Shown piece after piece: positions 30,415 through 37,157 of a stretch of 37,157 nt of DNA; the stretch's first letter is position 1; the number at the start of each line of letters is the position of its first letter. The notes under the pieces are model-generated. The model did no database searches. It saw only the letters and a program-made list of their open reading frames with translations, and was not told the DNA's origin. The stretch is from contig VAYM01000147.1 of the NCBI GenBank assembly GCA_005884945.1, forward strand, positions 1 through 37,157, in the 5' to 3' direction. This DNA is from Actinomycetota bacterium (GTDB lineage Bacteria; Actinomycetota; Thermoleophilia; Gaiellales; Gaiellaceae). Made by a program: the position numbers and the translations under genes.

Positions 30415-32864
30415 TCGGACATTGGGACGTACGTCCAGTCCTCTTCGTTGGCGGCGTCTGGTTCTCGTGCCGGCTCTGCGCCGTCGCCGTCGGCGGGCGA
30501 CGCGGCGTTCGTCGCGGCCGTCTTCCGCTTTCGGCTTCGCCCGCCGCGGGTGCCGCGACGCGTCTTCTTCTTCGGCTTGGGCGCCGCTTCCACGCCGTCG
30601 GCGCTCGGCTCGGCGATCGGCTCTTCGGCGGCTTCCTCTCCGAGCTCGCGATCTGGAACGTGGATCTTCGCGACCGGCTGCTCGATCTGCTGGGGCTCGC
30701 CGGCGCCGTTCCTCGCGGCGGCGACCGGTGCCGCCGTGGTCTTTTTCTTGCGCCCGCGGCCGCCACGCGACCCGCGGCGGGTCTTCTTCTTCGGCTTCGG
30801 TCCCTCCTCGGCGTCGGTTGCCTCCTCCGCCGCGGTCTCCTTCCCCGCGGTCTCCTTCGCCGATTTCGGCTCGGCCTTCGGCTTTTCGGCAGCAACCTTC
30901 TTCGCCGCCGGCTGACGGGTCGGCTTCTCGGCCTCGCGCTCGGCCGTGATCGGCTCGGCGTGCTGGACCTCGGGCCGGACGAGCGTCGCGTAGGCGGCAT
31001 CGTCGAGAACGCGCTCGATCCGGGCCTTGACCTTCTTGCCGACGAGCTTCGAGGCGTTGGCGACGCACACGTCTAGGCCGTCGAGCTTGCCCACGCCGGC
31101 CTGCGGATCGTGGAGACCGACCTCGCCGAGCTTCAGCTCGATCTCCGCGCCCTCCTCGACCGGTCCCTCGACTGCAAGCTCGTCGCGCTTGCCCTCGGCG
31201 AGGACGAGGAAGTGATCGAGATGCACGTCGTCCTTCCCGACGAGGAAGAGGCGACGCCGCGTCTGCGCCTCGAGCTCTCGCAACCGTTCGGCGCCGGGCC
31301 CGACGAGCAGCGACGCGACCCTCGACGCAACCTCGACACGGTATGCCTGCGCACGCGACCCCGCAGCGAGTGCGCGCAGCCGGCGCTCCACGTCGAGTGC
31401 GGCCGTCCCCTCGGAGACGACGATCCCGTCCCCACCGCACGTCGGACACTTCTTCGTCATCACCTCGCGCGGCCCGTCGGTGACGTTCTGCCGCGTCATC
31501 TCGACGAGACCGAGCGGCGAGATCTCGACGACGTACGTCTTCGTGCGGTCGCGCTCGAGCTCGCTACGCAGCGCTCCTTCGACCGTCGCGCGGTTCTTCG
31601 GGTTCGCCATGTCGATGAAGTCGATGACGATGATCCCGCCGATGTCGCGCAGCCGCAGCTGGCGGACGACCTCCTTCACCGCCTCGAGGTTGTTCTTCGT
31701 GATCGTGTCCTCGAGCCGGCCGCCGGAGTTCTTCCCGCGGCCGCCGACGAAGCGGCCGGTGTTGACGTCGATGACGGTGAACGCCTCGGCGTAGTCGAAG
31801 ATCAGATAGCCGCCGGACGGAAGATCGACGCGACGGCTGATCGTGAGGTAGCCGGTGATCCGCTTGAAGGCGCGGTCGTTGTCGACGAGCGCGCGCTCGA
31901 AGCTCTCGGTGAAGAGGTCGCGGATCACGCGCAGCGGCAGCTCGGCCTCCTGGTAGACGAGCTCCGGCGGCTTCGCCTCCTTCGCGCGTTGCTGGATCGA
32001 CTTCCACAGCTTCTGGAGGAAGACGAGGTCACGCTCGATGTCCTCGGCGGACGCGCCCTCGGCGGCCGTGCGGACGATCACGCCCGCGTCCTTCGGGGCG
32101 ATCTTCTTGAGGATGTCCTTGAGGCGCTGGCGCTCGTCGTCGTCCAGCCGCCGGGAGACGCCCTGCCCTTCGCCGTTCGGGACGAGTACGAGGAAGCGGC
32201 CGGGGAGCGAGATCTCCGTCGTGAGCCGCGCGCCCTTTGTCTTCATCGGGTCCTTGACGGCCTGCACCATGATCGTCTGGCCGCGGCTAATGAGGTCCTG
32301 GATCTTCCGGCCGTGACGCTTGCCCTCGAGCTCGGGGGTCACGATCTCGTCGACGTAGAGGAACCCGTTCTTCTCGAGGCCGATCTCGATGAACGCCGCC
32401 TCCATTCCGGGCAGCACGTTGTCGACGGTGCCGAGGTAGATGTTCCCGGCGATCGAGCGGCGCTCCGGGCGCTCGAGGTAGACCTCGGCGACGCGATCGT
32501 CCTCGAGGACGGCGACACGCTGCTCGCCGACGTCGACGGAGATCAGGAGCTCGCGCTTCGCGGAGGGAAGCGGCCGCGGCTTCGGCGGCTCGCGCCGGCG
32601 GCGTTGCTGCGGGCGCTCGCGTTGCGCGGGCTTGCGGTCCGCCTTTCGTTCCCCCTTCGGCGCGGCCGCTGTAGTTGCCGTTGCCGTCTTGCGGGCGCGG
32701 CCCTTACCGCCGCGGCTGCCGCGGCGACGCTTGGGCTTCGTGGATTGTTCGCCCGCGTCGTCCGCGGGCTCGGGTGTTACGGGCTCAGGGGCCTCGGGTG
32801 GCGGAGCGGCAGCCTGCACGGGCGCCTGCTCCTCGAACTTTCGGCGAATGCGAAACCAGCGCAA
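30387..32864 (-). CDS. rne: Ribonuclease E/G
   Basis: 825 residues. An endoribonuclease of mRNA decay and rRNA processing. The N-terminal basic/Pro-rich extension (1-105) contains KPKRRRGSRGGKGRARKT. An S1 domain begins near 138 (AGNIYLGTVDNVLPGMEAAF). The catalytic DNase I-like part has IDVNTGRFVG and IIVIDFIDM. The zinc-link is KKCPTCGGDG. A TRAM-like segment (IELKLGEVGLHDPQAGVG through KVKARIERVLDD) follows, then an acidic/basic tail with two more modules (KKKTRRGSRGGRGRKKKT, KKKTRRGTRGGRSRKRKT) and an end WTYVPMSEWADDVLSE. The start is TTG at 32864, supported by AAGGAG about 8 bases upstream. It overlaps the serine hydrolase gene. Confidence 0.94.
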   Translation of the reverse strand: MRWFRIRRKFEEQAPVQAAAPPPEAPEPVTPEPADDAGEQSTKPKRRRGSRGGKGRARKTATATTAAAPKGERKADRKPAQRERPQQRRRREPPKPRPLPSAKRELLISVDVGEQRVAVLEDDRVAEVYLERPERRSIAGNIYLGTVDNVLPGMEAAFIEIGLEKNGFLYVDEIVTPELEGKRHGRKIQDLISRGQTIMVQAVKDPMKTKGARLTTEISLPGRFLVLVPNGEGQGVSRRLDDDERQRLKDILKKIAPKDAGVIVRTAAEGASAEDIERDLVFLQKLWKSIQQRAKEAKPPELVYQEAELPLRVIRDLFTESFERALVDNDRAFKRITGYLTISRRVDLPSGGYLIFDYAEAFTVIDVNTGRFVGGRGKNSGGRLEDTITKNNLEAVKEVVRQLRLRDIGGIIVIDFIDMANPKNRATVEGALRSELERDRTKTYVVEISPLGLVEMTRQNVTDGPREVMTKKCPTCGGDGIVVSEGTAALDVERRLRALAAGSRAQAYRVEVASRVASLLVGPGAERLRELEAQTRRRLFLVGKDDVHLDHFLVLAEGKRDELAVEGPVEEGAEIELKLGEVGLHDPQAGVGKLDGLDVCVANASKLVGKKVKARIERVLDDAAYATLVRPEVQHAEPITAEREAEKPTRQPAAKKVAAEKPKAEPKSAKETAGKETAAEEATDAEEGPKPKKKTRRGSRGGRGRKKKTTAAPVAAARNGAGEPQQIEQPVAKIHVPDRELGEEAAEEPIAEPSADGVEAAPKPKKKTRRGTRGGRSRKRKTAATNAASPADGDGAEPAREPDAANEEDWTYVPMSEWADDVLSE

Positions 32865-33043
32865 AGAAAATCTCCTTCGTGCGCGCGCGCTGCTGCTGCG
32901 TCCGCCGAGGCGGCGCGCAGCGTGCGCGGCAGGTTGTTGTCAGGGAGGTACATCTGGGCCTAAGGGTACCAGCGGCCCCTTTCGGCCTCGTTTGCCGTCC
33001 GGCGGCGGTCCTACCCTTCGGCCATCGACGACCGGAGGTGCTG

Positions 33044-33244
33044 GTGGCCGAACAGCGCGAAGCCCATGAGCTGCTCCTGATCGAGGAGGCGGACGCCTGG
33101 TTCGAGTACCTGGAGGCGACCCGGGGTCAGTCGGTCCTCCGCTACAAGGAGGTCGAGCCGTGGGCCTGGGCGCGCCTGACGCAGCGGCTGCGCGCGATCA
33201 AGACGCGGCGCGCGAAGCTGAAGCCGTCCACGAAGGCCGCCTAG
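33044..33244 (+). CDS. Small conserved-looking charged protein, 66 residues
   Basis: Helical charged protein: AEQREAHELLLIEEADAWFE, YLEATRGQSVLRYKEVEPWA and RLRAIKTRRAKLKPSTKAA. An acidic first half and basic second half, with aromatic residues at regular spacing, suggest a helical hairpin that may bind RNA or protein. Soluble. No family name is known to me. The GTG at 33044 is preceded by GGAGG with proper spacing. It is divergent from rne (180 nt between starts) and convergent with rodA, 28 nt from its stop. Confidence 0.78.
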   Translation: MAEQREAHELLLIEEADAWFEYLEATRGQSVLRYKEVEPWAWARLTQRLRAIKTRRAKLKPSTKAA

Positions 33245-33272
33245 TGGCCAGCTGGGTTCACGGGATCGCGTT

Positions 33273-34451
33273 TCAGCGTCGGCTGCCGCGAGCTCGAACG
33301 TGGATGCCCAAGAGAATGCCGACGCCGGCGAGATTGGCGATCATGGACGAGCCGCCGACGCTGAGGAACGGCGCCGGAATGCCGGTGATCGGCGCGATGC
33401 CCATCGTCATGCCGACGTTGACGAAGATCTGGAACAGCAGCGCGAACACGATCCCGCCGGCGACGATCGCCGAGAACGGGTCCCGTGCGAGCGCGATGAC
33501 GCGCAGCCCGCGCCAGACGACGAGCAGGTAGAGACCGAGCAGGATCGAAGCGCCGACGAAGCCGCGCTCCTCCGACAGGGACGCGAAGACGAAGTCGGTG
33601 TGATGCTCGGGGAGGAAGTGCAGCGTCGTCTGCGTCGCGCCGTCGACGCCGCGTCCGTTGAGCTGACCGGCGCCGATCGCGTTCTTCGACTGGACGATGT
33701 TGTACGTCGCGTCGGCGGGATCGCTGTTCGGATGGAAGAAGCCGGTGAGGCGGTCGACCTGGTACGGCTTGAGGATGTGGACGCCGCCTGCGGGCGCGAT
33801 CCACAACACGGTCGTCACGACGAAGACCGCGACGGCGACGAGGACGCCGAGGTGCAGCCACCGTACGCCGGCGACGAACAGGATCGCCGCGAACGCCGCG
33901 GCGTACACCATTGCCGTGCCGACGTCCGGCTGCACGAAGACGAGGAAGATCGGAATGCACGCGAGACCCACCGCCTGCAGCACCGTGCGCGTCTCGTCGA
34001 GCTTCCGTGAACGTTCCGCGAGGAAGCCTGCGAGCGCGACGACGAAGAGCACCTTTCCGAACTCGGACGGCTGGAAGCGGAAGAAGCCGAGGTCGAGCCA
34101 GCGCTTCGAGCCGCGGACGGCGCCCTGCGCGAAGACGATCGCGATCGCGAACACGGCGCCGCCGAAGACGAGGCGCCAGCGGCGTGCGTACCACGCCGGA
34201 TCGATCAGCAGCGCGATCAGCAGACCGACGACGCCGACCGCGACGTACGCGCCTTGACGAACGACGTAGTAGTGCGCATTGCCGGGGACGTCATGCCGGG
34301 TGATCCCCGCGATCGCCCACAGCCCGTAACCGACGAGGACGCCGACGCTGCCGAGCAGGATCCAGTCGAGGCGGCGGACGAGCGCGGTGACGTCGGACGC
34401 CTCTCGCCGGCGAGTTCGCGCTGCGCTCCTGGCGACGTAGTCGACGGCCAT
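33273..34451 (-). CDS. rodA: Rod-shape SEDS peptidoglycan polymerase RodA
   Basis: 392 residues with about ten membrane helices. A SEDS glycosyltransferase that polymerises glycan strands from lipid II during elongation. Seen: GSKRWLDLGFFRFQPSEFGKV, FVQPDVGTAMVYAAAFA (the conserved Asp of the catalytic region), NAIGAGQLNGRGVDGATQT, FLPEHHTDFVFASLSEERGF and the C-terminal GIPAPFLSVGGSSMIANLAGVG. ATG 34451 overlaps the mrdA stop (TGATG), the classical pairing of a SEDS polymerase with its class B PBP. The cytoplasmic N-terminus (ARSAARTRRREASD) is basic. Confidence 0.95.
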   Translation of the reverse strand: MAVDYVARSAARTRRREASDVTALVRRLDWILLGSVGVLVGYGLWAIAGITRHDVPGNAHYYVVRQGAYVAVGVVGLLIALLIDPAWYARRWRLVFGGAVFAIAIVFAQGAVRGSKRWLDLGFFRFQPSEFGKVLFVVALAGFLAERSRKLDETRTVLQAVGLACIPIFLVFVQPDVGTAMVYAAAFAAILFVAGVRWLHLGVLVAVAVFVVTTVLWIAPAGGVHILKPYQVDRLTGFFHPNSDPADATYNIVQSKNAIGAGQLNGRGVDGATQTTLHFLPEHHTDFVFASLSEERGFVGASILLGLYLLVVWRGLRVIALARDPFSAIVAGGIVFALLFQIFVNVGMTMGIAPITGIPAPFLSVGGSSMIANLAGVGILLGIHVRARGSRR

Positions 34452-36472
34452 CAGTCGGAGTGCACGGGGCCGGTCGTAGACGATTTGACGTGGAAGAACG
34501 ACTGGAACACGTGCAGTGCCGCAGGCGCCGCCGCCGTGCCGCCGTGGCCGCCGTTCTCGATCAGCACGCAGACGACGAGCGTCGGGCTGTCGAACGGCCC
34601 GTAGCCGCACCACCACGACTGGTTGAACGTCCGCGGATACCCGTCGCCGGGATCGATGATCTTCTCGGCCGTCCCGGTCTTGCCGGCGATGGCGACCGGG
34701 AAGCTCCCGAAGACGCCGACACTCGTGCCGAACGACAAATGCGTCGCCTCCAGCAGGCCTTGACGCACCGCCTCGAGCGCACCCGCGTCGACGTTCGTCG
34801 GCGCCGGAGCCGGGAACGGGGCCGTCGGCAGCACGCGACCGCGCCGGCCGTTCGAGGGCGCCTGCTCGACGTCCTGCAGCAGGTGCGGCGTGACGAGCTT
34901 GCCGCCGTTCGCGATCAGCGCGTAGAAGCGCGCCATCTGCATCGGCGTGACGAGCAGGTCCTTCTGGCCGATTGCGAGCTGGATCGAGTCGCCGGGCTTC
35001 CACAACTGATCGACTTGCCAGCAGCACGGATCCGTCTTCCTCGTGTACGCCTGCTTGCGCCAGTCGGGCGTCGGCAGCAGTCCCGTCTGCTCCGGTCCGA
35101 CGTCGATGCCCGTGTGCGCGCCGAAGCCGAAGCGGCTCGCCCACGCCTGCAGCCGCGGCCCGCCGGGAAGGCCGTAGAACCGATAGCCGACGCGGTAGAA
35201 GTACGTGTCACACGATGCCGCGAGCGCGGTGCGCAGGTCCATCCACGAGCTCGCGTTCGGATCCCAGTTGTTGAACGTGTGGCCCGCGACCGTGAACGAC
35301 GGCGTGCACTGGAGGGTGGAGTACGGCGTCAGGACTCCCTCCTCCATCGCCGCGAGCGCCGTCACCGGCTTCCAGGTCGACCCCGGCGGATAGGCGGCGT
35401 CGATCGCGCGGTCGAGCGCAGGATAGTTCGACGCCTTCGCGGTCGCTGCAGTAAGGCCGGCGGCATCGAGCGCGGTCTTTCGGATCCTCCCCGCGTAGAC
35501 GCTCGGCCGGTACGTCGGCCACGAGGCGAGCGCGCGGATCGCGCCGTCGCGCGGATCGAGCGCCACGACCGCGCCGCCGTTCGCGTTCCAGCAGCCGTAG
35601 CAATTCGATGCGCGCGCGTCCTGCATGCCGATCTGCAGCGCCTGCTCGGCGGCCTGCTGCAGGCGAAGGTCGACCGTGAGGCGGACCGCGTCGCCGGCAT
35701 GTCCGAGCGAGAGCGGCGTCGGCGGCGTTCGCTGACGCCCGAGCGAGTCGACGACGATCTTGTCGACCTCCGGGCTCCCGCGCAGATATCGGTCGTAGGT
35801 CGCTTCGATGCCCGACTGGCCGATCTCGTCGCCGGCCTTGTAGCCGAGCTTCCCCAGCGCATTCACCTGCGCCGACGAGATCTCCGTCACGTAGCCGAGC
35901 ACGTGGGCGGCGAGCGACCCGTAGGGATAGGAGCGGAGGAACGTGCTCGCGACGCGTACGCCCGGGAAGTCTTCTTTCCGCTCGCTGAGGTAGTCGACGC
36001 GGATCTCGCTCACGCCTGTCTTCACGGTCACCGGCGTCAGGAGATCCCCTCGGTGCTTGCGAATCGCCGTCGCGAGCTGCGAGAGCGGCACGCCCGCGAC
36101 GCGCGCGACCGCCCGAAGCTCGCGCACGCGCGCCGCACGGTTCTTCGGCAGATCCGACGGCCAGATTTGCACCTCCGTCCCGGCGCGGTTCGAGACGAGG
36201 ATGTGTCCGTTCCGGTCGAGGATCGGCCCCCGCGGCGCCGGCACTCTGACCGTGCGGAGCTGGTTGTTCTGCGCCGCGCGCAGATACTGCGCACCGGACA
36301 GGACCTGCAGCGCCCACAGGCGGAGGAACAGCACCGCGAAGACGATGAGCGCGAGCATCCCGAGGACGCCGATGCGCAGCGCGAGCGCGGGCGTCAACCT
36401 GTACGGAATCGCGGCCCGCGGATCCTGCGGAAGGAAGCGGCGCGACAGGACCTGCTTCGCGCGCTTAGCCAA
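34451..36472 (-). CDS. mrdA: Penicillin-binding protein 2 (class B transpeptidase)
   Basis: 673 residues. A transpeptidase that cross-links peptidoglycan with RodA. A cytoplasmic basic start and one membrane helix (about 32-53, LRIGVLGMLALIVFAVLFL) precede a PBP dimerisation/pedestal domain with PRGPILDRNGHILV. The transpeptidase domain has the catalytic PPGSTWKPVTA (SxxK), ASCDTYFYRVG (SxN replaced by SCD, usual in PBP2) and AGKTGTAEK (KTG). The TTG at 36472 was selected because GGGAGG stands about 9 bases upstream and the start overlaps the mreD end by 8 nt; the longer ORF runs inside mreD. Paired CC near KTDPCCWQ and NCYGCW may form disulfides. Confidence 0.94.
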   Translation of the reverse strand: MAKRAKQVLSRRFLPQDPRAAIPYRLTPALALRIGVLGMLALIVFAVLFLRLWALQVLSGAQYLRAAQNNQLRTVRVPAPRGPILDRNGHILVSNRAGTEVQIWPSDLPKNRAARVRELRAVARVAGVPLSQLATAIRKHRGDLLTPVTVKTGVSEIRVDYLSERKEDFPGVRVASTFLRSYPYGSLAAHVLGYVTEISSAQVNALGKLGYKAGDEIGQSGIEATYDRYLRGSPEVDKIVVDSLGRQRTPPTPLSLGHAGDAVRLTVDLRLQQAAEQALQIGMQDARASNCYGCWNANGGAVVALDPRDGAIRALASWPTYRPSVYAGRIRKTALDAAGLTAATAKASNYPALDRAIDAAYPPGSTWKPVTALAAMEEGVLTPYSTLQCTPSFTVAGHTFNNWDPNASSWMDLRTALAASCDTYFYRVGYRFYGLPGGPRLQAWASRFGFGAHTGIDVGPEQTGLLPTPDWRKQAYTRKTDPCCWQVDQLWKPGDSIQLAIGQKDLLVTPMQMARFYALIANGGKLVTPHLLQDVEQAPSNGRRGRVLPTAPFPAPAPTNVDAGALEAVRQGLLEATHLSFGTSVGVFGSFPVAIAGKTGTAEKIIDPGDGYPRTFNQSWWCGYGPFDSPTLVVCVLIENGGHGGTAAAPAALHVFQSFFHVKSSTTGPVHSD

Positions 36473-36989
36473 GCAGCTGCACCTCCCGCGCACGCTCCGT
36501 CCACGCGTACGGCGGCAGGACACGACGCACGAGCGGATACACAGCGAGCGTCAGCAGGATGTTCAGCACCACCGTCGGGAAGAGACCGTTCACCAGCACC
36601 TCGCGCGCCGGCGCGTGCTCTCCGAGCATGAAGTGAAGGAGGAGCGCGCTGAACTGATACAGCAGGCTGACGACCGCAACGGAGAGGATCGGCGCGTGCG
36701 CGCGGTCGCGTCCGGTCGTCTCGCCGTACCGGCCCGTCCAGTAGCCGGCGAGGGTGAGGAGCAACGACGTGAAGCCGAGCATCCCGAACGTCCCGGTGTC
36801 TGCGAGGAAGCCCGCGGCGAACCCCGCGAAGGCGCCGAAGACGGCACCTCGGAGCAACGAGACGCAGATCACCGTCACGAGGAGTAGCTGCGGGCGGCCG
36901 TGGAGGATGGCGACGTCGGACAGGATCGACACCTGCACGATCACGGCGACGAAGAGGATCGCGGCAGCCTTGCCGGCGTCCGCGATCAC
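36465..36989 (-). CDS. mreD: Rod-shape-determining protein MreD
   Basis: 174 residues with five to six hydrophobic helices; the membrane partner of MreC in the elongasome. The N-terminal half has the usual ILSDVAILHGRPQLLLVTVI and the glycine-rich GAVFGAFAGFAAGFLAD, followed by GMLGFTSLLLTLAGY, a typical MreD pattern. The GTG at 36989 overlaps the mreC stop by GTGA, and its stop region contains the mrdA start, so the operon is tightly coupled. Confidence 0.9.
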   Translation of the reverse strand: MIADAGKAAAILFVAVIVQVSILSDVAILHGRPQLLLVTVICVSLLRGAVFGAFAGFAAGFLADTGTFGMLGFTSLLLTLAGYWTGRYGETTGRDRAHAPILSVAVVSLLYQFSALLLHFMLGEHAPAREVLVNGLFPTVVLNILLTLAVYPLVRRVLPPYAWTERAREVQLLG

Positions 36990-37157
36990 GGCGCGACTGG
37001 GATCCGCTTCTTCGTCACCAGGGCGATCACGGAGTCGAGCGAGCCGAAGTTCACGTACGGCTGGATCTGGATCGACTTGTACGGCGCGGTGTCGGTCTGC
37101 CCGACGCTGACGACCTGGCCGATCGGAATGCCTCGCGGGAAGAGAGACGGGAACTGC
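36986..37157 (-). CDS. mreC: Rod-shape-determining protein MreC, C-terminal end (partial)
   Basis: The last 56 residues are in the window; the gene continues beyond the right edge. The frame reads LFPRGIPIGQVVSVGQ and then YKSIQIQPYVNFGSLDSVI, the beta-domain end of MreC, and closes with KKRIPVAP and TGA overlapping the mreD GTG. Position at the head of mreD-mrdA-rodA supports the assignment. Confidence 0.9.
   Translation of the reverse strand, partial: QFPSLFPRGIPIGQVVSVGQTDTAPYKSIQIQPYVNFGSLDSVIALVTKKRIPVAP

Noticed and set aside
32800-32953. Minus-strand leader ORF (starting MYLPDNNLPRTL) before and into rne
   Set aside because: No Shine-Dalgarno, overlaps the rne start in another frame, composition not convincing; left as a curiosity.
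31110-32963. 617-codon open frame antisense to rne
   Set aside because: Low-complexity Arg/Asp/Leu/Val translation, no start signal, mirror of rne.
34460-36631. 723-codon open frame antisense to mrdA
   Set aside because: Mirror of the PBP2 gene; no recognisable protein features.
1-37157. CRISPR array, insertion sequences, phage genes or an integrase
   Set aside because: No regularly spaced repeat-spacer pattern, transposase or integrase sequence is visible anywhere; the only tandem repeats are the 11-bp array and the coding repeats of the propeller and coiled-coil genes.

Overview
The window is high-GC DNA from an actinobacterium. Most likely it is a Thermoleophilia (Gaiellales/Solirubrobacterales-like) chromosome. 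This is inferred from the UdgX glycosylase, DUF2630, an extended L21, an RNase E rich in Arg/Lys modules, abundant GTG/TTG starts and very tight gene packing; it was not tested by any search. Nearly all of it is core chromosome. There is no CRISPR array, no insertion sequence and no prophage.

Layout. 1-1540: the end of a rhomboid protease gene, a mini-zincin, a 29-residue membrane peptide, a DUF2630 protein, a strong hairpin and a 40-codon acidic ORF. 1565-1637: tRNA-Ala(UGC), followed by a relic-rich stretch (1640-5550). That stretch holds a decayed peptidoglycan-binding domain, a 14-repeat secreted propeller protein, a T-arm-like fragment, the tail of a dead glycosyltransferase, lysE and a decayed flavin reductase. 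5562-13455: a coiled-coil protein, a GAF-GGDEF-GAF-GAF-HD-GYP c-di-GMP protein, UdgX, three small proteins, a membrane diguanylate cyclase and a secreted His/Gly/Asn-rich protein.

13452-19377 (minus strand): a coupled run of four envelope genes (anchored propeller protein, NlpC/P60-like protein, lipoprotein, small membrane protein), then an 88-residue membrane protein and 2-oxoglutarate dehydrogenase E1 (sucA). As sequenced, sucA is split by a -1 frame change at the border between its two thiamine-domain halves. 19507-26305 (plus strand): the RpoD-type sigma factor, a secreted HNH-like protein, a Tat-exported two-domain multicopper oxidase behind a five-unit 11-bp direct-repeat array, a short exported protein, a divergent HTH regulator, an unusual CPA2 antiporter and pheA.

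26306-37157 (minus strand): tRNA-Ala(GGC), rsfS, nadD, obgE, rpmA, rplU, a serine hydrolase overlapping rne, and the cell-shape operon mreC-mreD-mrdA-rodA. Between rne and rodA lies one 66-residue plus-strand gene. Three convergent gene pairs end on one shared CTAG. Many same-strand neighbours overlap by ATGA, GTGA or TGATG, so translational coupling is a theme of the region.

Most noteworthy: the split sucA with a missing linker, the coupled four-gene envelope operon, the 11-bp operator array before the copper oxidase, the extra C-terminal domain on L21, and the tRNA-Ala-adjacent graveyard of gene relics.
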